A program made the position numbers and the translations under genes. From Bacillota bacterium (lineage in GTDB: Bacteria; Bacillota; Clostridia; Oscillospirales; Acutalibacteraceae), in assembly GCA_023390175.1 (NCBI GenBank), contig JAEWDK010000006.1, forward strand, positions 124,001 through 188,000: DNA of 64,000 nucleotides. Direction: 5' to 3'. Numbering within the stretch: the first letter of the stretch is position 1; each line of letters opens with the position of its first letter. This document shows, piece after piece, positions 33,341 through 41,786 of this stretch. The notes beneath the pieces were generated by a model. It saw nothing but the letters and a program-made list of their open reading frames with translations, did no database searches and had not been told where the DNA came from.

Positions 33341-33404
33341 AGAACTCGGCTTACAGGTCTGGTCGCACCAAAAACACTGAAAACCCGCTATTTTAGCGGG
33401 TTTT
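33341..33404. repeat. attR: 64-bp rnpB 3'-end repeat
   Basis: An exact copy of 24437-24500, including the terminator hairpin. The host gene resumes after it. Confidence 0.92.
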
Positions 33405-33566
33405 TATTGCTTTAAGGGCAATTCTGCTCTGAATTAAAAAATAAAAAATTTTTTCCATGTATTACCCTAAAATAATCACGATTGCTTTCGAATAAACATA
33501 GTAGGAGATCTAATTAGACTTTTTTGTTATAGCTTTTACACTAAATTTGATCGGAGAATAATATAA

Positions 33567-33902
33567 ATGGATTACCGTGTTTTCCTAAGATTAAAGCTGC
33601 AGGATGGGAAATGGATTACCATGGGGGAAAAACACATTATCCCGTGGGACATGCGTGACTTGATTGCAGCGTCAAGCGGCTGGTCTGTTATGAACCAGGA
33701 AAGTTCAGGACTGGCGTCCGCAATTGTACCCAAGCTGGAAAAAGGAATCTTGGAGCTGACGCAAAGCCCGAATGTTTACTCCCAGTACGAAATTCTGCAT
33801 GGACTGGGTGCGATTCAGGACGCATTGAAATTTTATCAGAATTTACTGCAGGATTGCAAGGAACACCCGTTTACCGAGCTTTACGGCGATATTGTTGCAT
33901 AG
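33567..33902 (+). CDS. Hypothetical protein, 111 residues
   Basis: A soluble, mildly acidic protein beginning MDYRVFLRLKLQDGKW. The C-terminal half is helical (YEILHGLGAIQDALKFYQNLL). GGAGA lies about 9 bases before the ATG. No domain recognised. It is the first host gene after the rnpB element and is followed by a large hairpin. Confidence 0.55.
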   Translation: MDYRVFLRLKLQDGKWITMGEKHIIPWDMRDLIAASSGWSVMNQESSGLASAIVPKLEKGILELTQSPNVYSQYEILHGLGAIQDALKFYQNLLQDCKEHPFTELYGDIVA

Positions 33903-34235
33903 CTGCATGGAACAGCCGCCCGTTGATTATGAATTGCCTGCCCGAGGATGTCTTAAAATTCGCACTGCCGTTTACGGCCCCTATCAATGGGCCACCGGTT
34001 GCCCGCGTATTTTAAGACATTCTTTTTTTATTGCTGTTTCTCATACGGCCGACCGGCTCTGCGTTTTACTTCATACACAGGAAATATTACTTGCGCGGCA
34101 GAATAAGGAAGTCGGACCGGATGATTGAACCTTTTTGATGAAAAGAATATAATAAGCTTACATGAAAATTGTCATGCGGCACCAAAAGAGCGGAACAAAA
34201 TTAAGAAGAGCGGAAATCAGGGGGAGCAAGCAGGG
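33903..34235. other. Intergenic region with large stem-loop
   Basis: ATGTCTTAAAATTCGC (33946-33961) pairs, with one mismatch, with GCGTATTTTAAGACAT (34006-34021), and T7 follows. It looks like a long-loop terminator for the gene before. A 79-residue frame across it is on the wrong side of the hairpin and lacks an RBS. Confidence 0.6.
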
Positions 34236-36266
34236 ATGATTCAGACGAATTTAACCGGAGCCACGTCCAATCTGCCGGAAGAAAATATTGCAAAATTGAA
34301 GCAGATCTTTCCCGATGTGTTTGAAGAGGGAAAGATCAATTTTGAGCGGCTTCGGCAGGATCTGGGCGGGTTCGATGACGGCGGGGAAAGCGACCGCTAC
34401 CGTTTCACCTGGCACGGCAAGGCGCATGCCCTGTGTCTTGCCCAAACACCGGGTATGGGTACGCTGCGCCCCTGTGTGGAAGAAAGCAGCGACTGGGACA
34501 CAACAAAGAATCTTTATATTGAGGGCGATAACCTGGAAGTGCTTAAGCTCCTGCAAAAAAGTTATTGCGGCGGGGTAAAGATGATTTATATCGACCCCCC
34601 GTACAACACGGGCAACGATTTTATTTACCCGGATGACTTTCGCGACAGTCTTACGGATTATTTGGAATTGACCGGGCAGGCGGGCCGCAGCGCAGCCGAG
34701 GATGACGGTAGCGAGTCCGGCGGACGGTATCACACCAAATGGCTCAATATGATATATCCCCGCCTGTGGCTGGCAAGGAACCTACTGACCGATGACGGCG
34801 TTATCTTTATCAGCATTGACGACAATGAAATCGACAACCTGAAAAAAGTGTGCAACGAGGTGTTCGGGGAAGAAAATTATATCAATTTGATTTCATTGAA
34901 AACCAAAACAAGCTCCGGAGCAAGCGGCGGCGGGGAGGATAAAAGGCTGAAGAAGAACAATGAATATATTTTTATTTATGCGAAAACAAAAAGCAGCATA
35001 AATTTAAAACAACCGATCGAAAAAGTTAAAATTTCCGATTTCATTCAGCAGCACAGGGAGAATAAAGTGGGGTTCTATTATACAAGAATCCTTGAAGACG
35101 CGGGCGAAAAAGAGCTGCTTTGTGAAATGGACGAAATGAAGCTGTATGCGCATCGGAATTTTCTTTTTTCCACAGTTCAGGAAAAAAGGAGGAGTGAGGG
35201 CCTGACGCAAGACGAAGTTTATCATAAATATTTTGACCGGATTTTTATGGTGACGAATGCACAAACATCCCTCTTGGGTAAAGTAAACCAGGTTACGCCG
35301 CAGAGCGGAATGCTTGTTTCCTATGAATACACCCCTAAAACAGGAAGAAACAGGGGAAAGCATACGGTGAAATACATTTGGAACAAGACACTGATCGTTT
35401 GGCTGGCCGACAGCGCGGAAAAAGGAAACCGGTTTGTCTATAAATATGAGAATTTGGGAACACTGTGGGACGATATCTCGTGGGGCAGGCTCGATTTGCA
35501 GGGCGGGGTGCCATTCAAAAACGGCAAAAAACCGCTAAAACTACTGGAACGAATTTTGAGCATGGCGGCCGGCCCGGATTCCGTTGTTCTCGATTTTTTC
35601 TCCGGCTCGGCAACCACCGCCCACGCCGTTCTGCAGGCAAACGCGCAGGACGGCGGAAACCGACGCTTTATTATGGTACAGCTGCCAGAGCCAACGGACG
35701 AAAAAGATGAGGCATTGAAAGTCGGGTATCGGAATATCTGCGAAATCGGGAAAGAACGGATTCGCCGAGCGGGTGAAAAAATCAAAAGTGATCAGTTGGG
35801 CGCGGAAAACAGGGAAGCGCAGCAAGCCCCGGGCGGGCTTGACGTTGGGTTTAAAGTACTGAAGCTCGACAGCTCAAACCTGAAAAAATGGAACCCCGAT
35901 TATACCGGTGTGAAACACAGCCAAAATGTTAGGGGCAGTTATGTTCCGGGCAGAACCGAGCTCGATGTCGTTTATGAAATTATGCTGAAATGCGGCTTGA
36001 TGTTAACCTGCCCCGTGGAACAAATCAAGGTACCGGGCACAAACAGCAGCTTGTACTGCATGAATCACGGCGCGCTGGTGATTTGCCTGGATGAAAATAT
36101 TACCGCGGACGCGGTAAACAAGATGGTCAGGCTGAACCGGGAACTGCAGCCGGAAGGTGGGATGCGGGCAGTCTTTCAAGGCAGCGGGTTTGAAAGCGAC
36201 GGCGCAAAAACCGACTGCGTCGAACGATTAAAAGCAGGCGGCATTGCGGAATGGATTACGCTGTAA
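34236..36266 (+). CDS. Orphan type III-like adenine DNA methyltransferase (Mod)
   Basis: A 676-residue protein. DPPY occurs in MIYIDPPYNTGND near residue 118 (motif IV, adenine-N6 type), and the SAM site LDFFSGSATTAHA is near 450, giving the beta-class order of type III Mod proteins. WLNMIYPRLWLARNLL and ISIDDNEIDNLK are also typical. The middle region, about 250-420, should hold the target-recognition domain. The ATG at 34236 has GGGGGAG 11 bases upstream; the frame extends to a TTG at 34125. No Res helicase-nuclease follows within 500 bases, so it is solitary and may work in gene regulation or be a decayed R-M system. Confidence 0.85.
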   Translation: MIQTNLTGATSNLPEENIAKLKQIFPDVFEEGKINFERLRQDLGGFDDGGESDRYRFTWHGKAHALCLAQTPGMGTLRPCVEESSDWDTTKNLYIEGDNLEVLKLLQKSYCGGVKMIYIDPPYNTGNDFIYPDDFRDSLTDYLELTGQAGRSAAEDDGSESGGRYHTKWLNMIYPRLWLARNLLTDDGVIFISIDDNEIDNLKKVCNEVFGEENYINLISLKTKTSSGASGGGEDKRLKKNNEYIFIYAKTKSSINLKQPIEKVKISDFIQQHRENKVGFYYTRILEDAGEKELLCEMDEMKLYAHRNFLFSTVQEKRRSEGLTQDEVYHKYFDRIFMVTNAQTSLLGKVNQVTPQSGMLVSYEYTPKTGRNRGKHTVKYIWNKTLIVWLADSAEKGNRFVYKYENLGTLWDDISWGRLDLQGGVPFKNGKKPLKLLERILSMAAGPDSVVLDFFSGSATTAHAVLQANAQDGGNRRFIMVQLPEPTDEKDEALKVGYRNICEIGKERIRRAGEKIKSDQLGAENREAQQAPGGLDVGFKVLKLDSSNLKKWNPDYTGVKHSQNVRGSYVPGRTELDVVYEIMLKCGLMLTCPVEQIKVPGTNSSLYCMNHGALVICLDENITADAVNKMVRLNRELQPEGGMRAVFQGSGFESDGAKTDCVERLKAGGIAEWITL

Positions 36267-36786
36267 GGCTCGGATTGATTATGTAAATATTTTCCGAAAA
36301 ATCAGCGGAATAAAAACAAATGAAAAAACCATAATACTTACTGGGTACAGTAAGTAATTCTTCATTGAATTCGTACCCTGATAAGCATTTTCACGCAAGC
36401 GAAGGTTTAACGATGAAAATAGGGAGATGCTTGAGTTGAATAGATCTGTTTTCGAACCCATTATGATACGTGCAGTAATGTACACAGAATAAAGAGTTAG
36501 GGGATGGTGAAGTTGGACTACTTTATTTCCCATATGACAAAAATTAAATACTAGCTTGGGGGCAGGAATTCCGAACGGAGTTCCTGCCCTTTGTGTTTTA
36601 CGGAATAATTATTTTGCAAAATATCTCCTGATTTCCGGCAGTGCAGCACAACAAGCTAAAAAACAGAAAATATCAATGAAAAGTTTGTGAAATAATTCCA
36701 TATTGATATTTAGCAATTATGCCGATAACATGAAATGGTAAATGTAAGGCTGAATGAGAAATATAAACTTTTTAGGAGCAGAGAGC
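36267..36786. other. Intergenic region where a res gene might be expected
   Basis: No ORF with coding character on either strand. A terminator-like hairpin (GGGCAGGAA/TTCCTGCCC, 36560-36589) is followed by TTTGTGTTTTA. The AT-rich rest shows nothing further. Confidence 0.55.
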
Positions 36787-38760
36787 ATGAATAAATTCAA
36801 ATCACTTAAAATGAAGCTTATCGTATGCACCATCTTAATCGTGTGCGTAACCGCGGTACTGAACTTGGTAATCGGTATTATGGCAAGCAGCAAAAGCCTT
36901 ACGGAAAACGTTCAAACCGATTTGCATTCCATCGGTTCCATGGCAGAGGTAGCCATCAATAATTCTCTCGACAAAATGAAAATCAGTGTTCAGTCAATGG
37001 CAAAAAGTGAAATGATTGGCGATGCCGGTTACTCTACTTCTTTCTGGCTGAGCGAACTGGACAAACAAAAAAAGCAGCTGGGGTATAGCTCCGTATCTGT
37101 TGTGGATAAAACAGGGACGATTTTAAGCAGCGATACTGCGCTGAACGGAAAGAATATTTCGGATCAGGTGTATTTTCAGCAGGCGTTTATCGGGAAAACT
37201 TACATATCAACAACAACAACCGATGTAAATAAGAAGCCCTGCGTGATTGTATGCGCGCCGGTTACCAACGGGCACTACAGCGGCGTGATAATGGCCACCC
37301 TTGATATTCAGGCTTACAGCAGCATTATTAAAAACATCACGGTTGGAAAAACTGGCAACGTTTTTATGCTGGATAAAGACGGGATTGTAATTGCAAATAA
37401 GCGCCCGGAGCTGGTTACAGCACGTTCCAATTTCATAGAAAAAGCAAAAAAAGAACCCGCATATGCCGCCATGGCGGGTGTTTATAAAAACATGGTCGCC
37501 GGCAAAAGCGGAGTGGAAACCTATTCATACGAAACAGGCGAAAGAATCTGTTACTACGCGCCGCTGAAAAATACGGACGGATGGTCCTACGGCGTAGTGG
37601 CGCCCACAGCGGAAATGACATCCACAATTTGGTACACGATTGCGGGCCTTTTGGCGGCTTCCGTACTGTGCATTTTATTGGGCATTTTGGGGTCTGTAAT
37701 AGCAGCGAAATCAATTGCAAACCCAATTACTTTGGTTTGCCGCAGGCTGGAACTTTTGGCAGACGGTGATTTGCATACCGATACTGTCGAAGTCAATGCA
37801 AAGGATGAAACGGGTATTTTGGCAGCTTCCCTGAATAAAACTGTTCTTTCCCTGCGTGAGTACATTACCGATATTACGCAAACGCTGAAGGAAATTTCGG
37901 GCGGAAACCTGCTCACGCAGATTCAGGGCGATTTTGCAGGCGACTTTGCGCCGATTAAAGAGTCCCTCGTCACAATTACACAGTCCCTGGATTCCGTTTT
38001 GTCGGATATCAGCCGTGCTGTGGTTCAGGTTACCAATTCGTCCGAGCAGGTTTCGAACGGCGCTTCACTTTTAGCGGAAAACACAACAAAGCAGGCGGGT
38101 GCAATTGAAGAACTTTCTTCTACATTAACCGATATTTCAATCAAAACGGGGCAAAACTCCGAAAATGCGGAGCAGGCAAGTTCCATTACGCAGAGCACCA
38201 GGCAGATTGCGGAAAAAGGCAACCGATATATGCAGGAAATGCTGGACTCCATGCGTGAAATTAATACCGCCAGTGAAAACATTTCAAAAATAATTAAGGT
38301 AATCGAAGACATCTCTTTCCAAACCAACATTCTCGCTTTAAATGCTGCGGTTGAAGCCGCCAGGGCTGGCGCAGCGGGCAAGGGCTTTGCGGTTGTTGCG
38401 GATGAGGTTCGCAGCCTTGCAAACAAAAGCGCGCAGGCTGCAAAAGAAACAACGGCTTTGATTGAGGATACCATCGGTAAGGTAGAGCTTGGTACCGGCA
38501 AAGCCAACCACGCAGCGAAAGCGCTGAGCGAAATTGTTGACAGCGTTGAAAAATCAAACAGTATGGTGATACAGATTGCAAACGCGTCACACGAGCAGGC
38601 AACGGCGCTGGAAGAAGTGAACGGCGGAATCGGACAGATTACGGAAGCGGTTCAGACAAACTCCGCGACCAGCGAGGAAAGCGCCGCGACCAGCGAAGAA
38701 ATGCGCGCCCAGGCGGAGCACCTGAAACAGCAAATATCAATGTTTCAGCTTTCTAAATAA
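36787..38760 (+). CDS. Methyl-accepting chemotaxis protein
   Basis: A 657-residue receptor. Membrane helix 1 is at about 10-32. An extracytoplasmic double-Cache-like sensor (about 35-275, with VVDKTGTILSSD and MLDKDGIVIANK) is followed by helix 2 near 283-305, HAMP, and the coiled-coil signalling domain with the hairpin tip ISFQTNILALNAAVEAARAG and GFAVVADEVRSLA. It binds a small molecule outside and controls CheA. The ATG at 36787 has AGGAG upstream; the frame reaches back to 36754. No che genes lie nearby. Confidence 0.95.
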   Translation: MNKFKSLKMKLIVCTILIVCVTAVLNLVIGIMASSKSLTENVQTDLHSIGSMAEVAINNSLDKMKISVQSMAKSEMIGDAGYSTSFWLSELDKQKKQLGYSSVSVVDKTGTILSSDTALNGKNISDQVYFQQAFIGKTYISTTTTDVNKKPCVIVCAPVTNGHYSGVIMATLDIQAYSSIIKNITVGKTGNVFMLDKDGIVIANKRPELVTARSNFIEKAKKEPAYAAMAGVYKNMVAGKSGVETYSYETGERICYYAPLKNTDGWSYGVVAPTAEMTSTIWYTIAGLLAASVLCILLGILGSVIAAKSIANPITLVCRRLELLADGDLHTDTVEVNAKDETGILAASLNKTVLSLREYITDITQTLKEISGGNLLTQIQGDFAGDFAPIKESLVTITQSLDSVLSDISRAVVQVTNSSEQVSNGASLLAENTTKQAGAIEELSSTLTDISIKTGQNSENAEQASSITQSTRQIAEKGNRYMQEMLDSMREINTASENISKIIKVIEDISFQTNILALNAAVEAARAGAAGKGFAVVADEVRSLANKSAQAAKETTALIEDTIGKVELGTGKANHAAKALSEIVDSVEKSNSMVIQIANASHEQATALEEVNGGIGQITEAVQTNSATSEESAATSEEMRAQAEHLKQQISMFQLSK

Positions 38761-38766
38761 AAAACA

Positions 38767-38794
38767 AAGGGGCGGACTATTGAGTCCGCCCCTT
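38767..38794 (+). terminator. Terminator after the chemoreceptor gene
   Basis: AAGGGGCGGACT/AGTCCGCCCCTT, a 12-bp stem with T4 after it. Confidence 0.85.
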
Positions 38795-38837
38795 GCTTTT
38801 AAAGTATTATTTCCTACAAAAATAAAACCGACCGCTC

Positions 38838-39026
38838 TTATTCTACCGTGATAACCGAAACAGGGCAGCCGTCCTGTGCCTGCACCGCAGTGTCTTCCAC
38901 CTCTGCTGGAACATCCTCCAGGTAAGCCTCGGCGACGCCGTCGTCGGCCATTCTGAATACTTCGGGGCAGGTTTCGGCACAAAGTCCGCAGGAAATACAT
39001 CCGCTTCTGTCAAGAGTTGCTTTCAT
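38838..39026 (-). CDS. [4Fe-4S] ferredoxin
   Basis: A 62-residue protein. CISCGLCAETCP gives the C-x2-C-x2-C-x3-C-P cluster site and DGCPVSVI the C-terminal Cys. Acidic residues dominate the rest (YLEDVPAEVEDTAV). It is a single-cluster electron carrier. The start is the ATG at 39026 with AAGGA 8 bases upstream. It is monocistronic. Confidence 0.92.
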   Translation of the reverse strand: MKATLDRSGCISCGLCAETCPEVFRMADDGVAEAYLEDVPAEVEDTAVQAQDGCPVSVITVE

Positions 39027-39149
39027 AATGAAATCCTTCTTTCCGGTCAAACGACCAATTTATTCTTATTTATCGGATAATAACACATGTTAATTTAGTG
39101 TTTCTGTATAATACAGAATTATGCGCATTATTTTAGGACGAAGGATTTT

Positions 39150-39842
39150 TTATAAATACTGAATCGCCGGTATTTTGAACCATGCAAGCCAACCGCGCCC
39201 CCGCAGCTTTGTACGGACAACGCCGCGGGTGGTTGTCATGGCTTCAATCGCTTCGCCTTTCCCAGCATAAATGCCGACGTGGCCGTTCATCCATACCGCG
39301 AGCCCGGGAATTTCCGGCATGGAACTTATGTCGCCCTTTTCCGGCGCGGTACGGTACATTTCGTCGGCGCAAAGGTCGGGCATGCCGTTTGTCCCATAAT
39401 TAATATTGCCGGTCGAGGGGTCAAACCAGCCGTAGCTTTTAATCAATCCGGCACAGTCCGTTACTCGCCCGCCCACCCAGTTGTTATGAATGAAATTTAA
39501 GTAAGGCGTTACCTCGGAGGGGTAGGCCCGTTCCCGTGAATCAAGCAGCGGCTGGTCCAGCACTTGGCCGTAGGTTCCATAAAGGTAGCCCCAGCTGTAT
39601 TTCAGCGCATTTTGAGCGTATTTTACGAGGTCAAGGTTGTTTTTTACCGCCGGATTTGCAAGGTCTTGAACTTCGATCGCGGTGTTGTGCTGCCTGACAT
39701 GATTGCCGCCGCGGAACACACCGAACACTCCGCTGAAAAACAGAATCAGGGAAAGAATTCCGAGCACAATGAACCATGATAACACACGCACCCGGTTGCC
39801 GGGTGCCAAAACAAACGAAAACTTTGAAAATCTTGCGATCAT
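39150..39842 (-). CDS. Membrane-anchored NlpC/P60-like peptidoglycan hydrolase
   Basis: A protein of about 230 residues with a membrane helix near residues 20-41. The extracytoplasmic part has a catalytic Cys in VTDCAGLIKSYGW and His in MNGHVGIYAGKGEAIEA, the NlpC/P60 (cell-wall peptidase) arrangement. Four clustered in-frame ATGs (39842-39857) follow AAGGATGGAG; the start is uncertain by a few residues. A short hairpin upstream (39880-39906) may end the preceding unit. Confidence 0.75.
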   Translation of the reverse strand: MIARFSKFSFVLAPGNRVRVLSWFIVLGILSLILFFSGVFGVFRGGNHVRQHNTAIEVQDLANPAVKNNLDLVKYAQNALKYSWGYLYGTYGQVLDQPLLDSRERAYPSEVTPYLNFIHNNWVGGRVTDCAGLIKSYGWFDPSTGNINYGTNGMPDLCADEMYRTAPEKGDISSMPEIPGLAVWMNGHVGIYAGKGEAIEAMTTTRGVVRTKLRGRGWLAWFKIPAIQYL

Positions 39843-39915
39843 AAACATCATCTCCATCCTTCTATTTGTACGCAAAAAAACCGCTCACAATCTCTTATGG
39901 GCGGTACGGTTGAAT

Positions 39916-40140
39916 TTATTTTTGTTTTATAACACAGAATGACGGAAAAAAAGGACTGCACTGGTACATAAAAGGCGGCGGGCCACCATCGCTTTGTTCG
40001 GGAGTTTGTAAAACAGCTTCTTCCTGTTGCTCCTCATTGTTTTGTGCCGGCGCATTTGTGCCGGGGGGAGTGACTTGTGTTTGCATCATCCAATAGGGAA
40101 ACTGATTTTCTTCCGGATCGGAACAATTATATTTTCTCAA
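39916..40140 (-). CDS. Small Pro/Gln-rich hypothetical protein
   Basis: A protein of about 74 residues read from TTG 40140, chosen because GGAGG lies 8 bases upstream. Compositionally biased (Gln, Glu, Pro; NNEEQQEEAV), ending in an aromatic/Cys C-terminus (PPPFMYQCSPFFPSF). Probably disordered. It resembles small spore-coat-associated proteins, but this is only a guess. Confidence 0.45.
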   Translation of the reverse strand: MRKYNCSDPEENQFPYWMMQTQVTPPGTNAPAQNNEEQQEEAVLQTPEQSDGGPPPFMYQCSPFFPSFCVIKQK

Positions 40141-40338
40141 CAGTAAAACCTCCGTTCGGCTTGCACGGATTATTAGGGTCAATTACGATTCAAGACTTCA
40201 TCTTAATCCGATCATAATTGACTTTTAAAGTATAAAAACAGATCATAGCTGCAAATCAGGAGCGGAAGAATCCCAAGGTGTGTACGATGAGATTCTTCGT
40301 ATGAAAAAGCGGATTCCAAAAGCCGTTTGTAAATCTTT

Positions 40339-40902
40339 TTATAGACTAAACTGCTTTCTTATCCCTTCGGCCATATAGTCGGCCATCATAAGCGCCTGGT
40401 CTTCCACAATATCGTACTGTGCAATATCTGAAGCATATTGGCCGGTTAACCTTGCAACCGCTTCGGTTTCCGTTATTTTCAGGTGGTCATGAAGCATTCT
40501 TTGCCATTCCTGTCTTGACCAGTACGGGTTGATTGCGGCCAGGAATCCGGCAATTTCATCCGCGTTTGCATACCATTTTTTCCGCTCGCTGTTGACTGTA
40601 TCCGTGTCGCCGGCCTTCGCGGCGTTGACAAGATTTCCGGCGATCGCAAGATGCTCCGTCAAAAGCGCTTCAAATCTCTTGGCTTTTTCTTCCCCGTAAT
40701 ATTTGGCCAATACCTTTGCAAAATCAGTGGGATTTCGAAGCAGCCGTTTGATAACCAGCTGCAAATCGCCCAGGTTTGCTGCTGTGCTGATAATAAATGA
40801 CCTGGTCCACATAACATGCTGCATCCATAGCTGTCTCATCGTGTTGACCAGATTGATCCGGTCATAACAATTTTGTGCAATGCTGCCTGGATCTATATTC
40901 AT
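40339..40902 (-). CDS. Hypothetical helical protein, 187 residues
   Basis: A soluble all-helical protein (NTMRQLWMQHVMWTRSFI, NPTDFAKVLAKYYGEEKAKR, AGFLAAINPYWSRQEW). I have a weak memory of similar LW...HV.WTR proteins in spore formers, without known function. GGGGTAATACACC precedes the ATG. It is divergent from the DUF3298 gene. Confidence 0.65.
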   Translation of the reverse strand: MNIDPGSIAQNCYDRINLVNTMRQLWMQHVMWTRSFIISTAANLGDLQLVIKRLLRNPTDFAKVLAKYYGEEKAKRFEALLTEHLAIAGNLVNAAKAGDTDTVNSERKKWYANADEIAGFLAAINPYWSRQEWQRMLHDHLKITETEAVARLTGQYASDIAQYDIVEDQALMMADYMAEGIRKQFSL

Positions 40903-41093
40903 GGTGTATTACCCCTTAAATAATTTGATACACCATAATATACGGATTATTTCTGTTTGGTACTGTCAGTGCGAAGAACGGCGGAACATAATTCAACAGA
41001 ACGCGCAAAAGCCCCCTCTTTTGCAGCCTTTGTGCGGAAAACCCACTGTCAAATTTCACCGCGCGGCATATGCTGCATTAAGGGGGCTATGAA

Positions 41094-41780
41094 ATGGATG
41101 CTGCAGTTCAAGTCGAAAATTGCCTGATTGAGCGGGACTTGTATTATAAGGAAACAAGGGTGCTTCATTTTAAAATCAATTATCCGCGGTTTTGTTCACC
41201 GGATTTTAAGGAAGCCGTAAACCGGATGAACCGGTTTTATAAAGAGCGGGCAGTTGCTTTTCAGCGATATTGTGAACGGGTACTGTACCGGATGGCGGTA
41301 AAAGAGTATGAGTATTCCACAGCCAATGGGTTCCCGGTAAGGGAATATGAGGCTCAGGTGGATTACACGGTAACATACAATCAGAATTGTACGGTCAGCC
41401 TGTATTTTGATGAATATCAGTTTACAGGCGGAGCACACGGCAATACACTCCGGTGCTCCCAAACATGGAATGTGCAGACCGCGTGCAGGATTACACTGGC
41501 GCAGATGTTCCCCTGCGGGATGAACTACAGAGTATTTCTAATCAGAACGGTCAACCAGCAAATTGCGGAGCAAATTCAAAATGGCGAAAATTATTATTTT
41601 GATGATTACGAAAAACTGGTGGCGGAAAGCTTTTGCACAGAAAGCTTTTATCTTACGCCGGCCGGCCTTTCCGTTTATTTTCAGCACTATGATATCGCAC
41701 CGTATTCAAGCGGTATTCCGGTATTTACAATACCTTACGCACAGGGCAATATGATACAGCCGTCCTGCAAATGCGAATGA
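41094..41780 (+). CDS. DUF3298/DUF4163-like protein
   Basis: A 228-residue protein without signal peptide. A first domain with YKETRVLHFKINYPRF and long helix (FKEAVNRMNRFYKERA) is followed by a beta domain with YTVTYNQNCTVSLYFDEYQF, TGGAHGN and VYFQHYDIAPYSSG. The pair of domains is that of RsiV-type sensors and lipoproteins, but here the membrane anchor is missing. GGGGGCT precedes the ATG. Function unknown. Confidence 0.75.
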   Translation: MDAAVQVENCLIERDLYYKETRVLHFKINYPRFCSPDFKEAVNRMNRFYKERAVAFQRYCERVLYRMAVKEYEYSTANGFPVREYEAQVDYTVTYNQNCTVSLYFDEYQFTGGAHGNTLRCSQTWNVQTACRITLAQMFPCGMNYRVFLIRTVNQQIAEQIQNGENYYFDDYEKLVAESFCTESFYLTPAGLSVYFQHYDIAPYSSGIPVFTIPYAQGNMIQPSCKCE

Positions 41781-41786
41781 AGCTGT

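Larger units (their letters stand above)
24437..33404. mobile_element. Integrative element in the 3' end of rnpB
   Basis: An 8.9-kb block bounded by perfect 64-bp direct repeats. It carries three tyrosine recombinases, an HUH-Rep/helicase fusion and small cargo genes, with a lower GC content than the host. Integration by recombination at the rnpB 3' end would leave one intact gene and one duplicated 3' end, as seen. It has no phage structural genes and no type IV secretion genes, so it is most like an integrative mobilisable element or a replicating plasmid-like island. Confidence 0.88.

Noticed and set aside
24437..33404. Assembly artefact as an explanation for the duplicated rnpB end
   Set aside because: The flanks differ on both sides and the enclosed genes are mobility genes, as expected of true integration.
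33892..34128. 79-residue frame before the methyltransferase
   Set aside because: It runs across a large terminator hairpin and has no RBS.
36279..36533. Minus-strand frame after the methyltransferase, considered as a res remnant
   Set aside because: No helicase or nuclease motif; composition like non-coding DNA.
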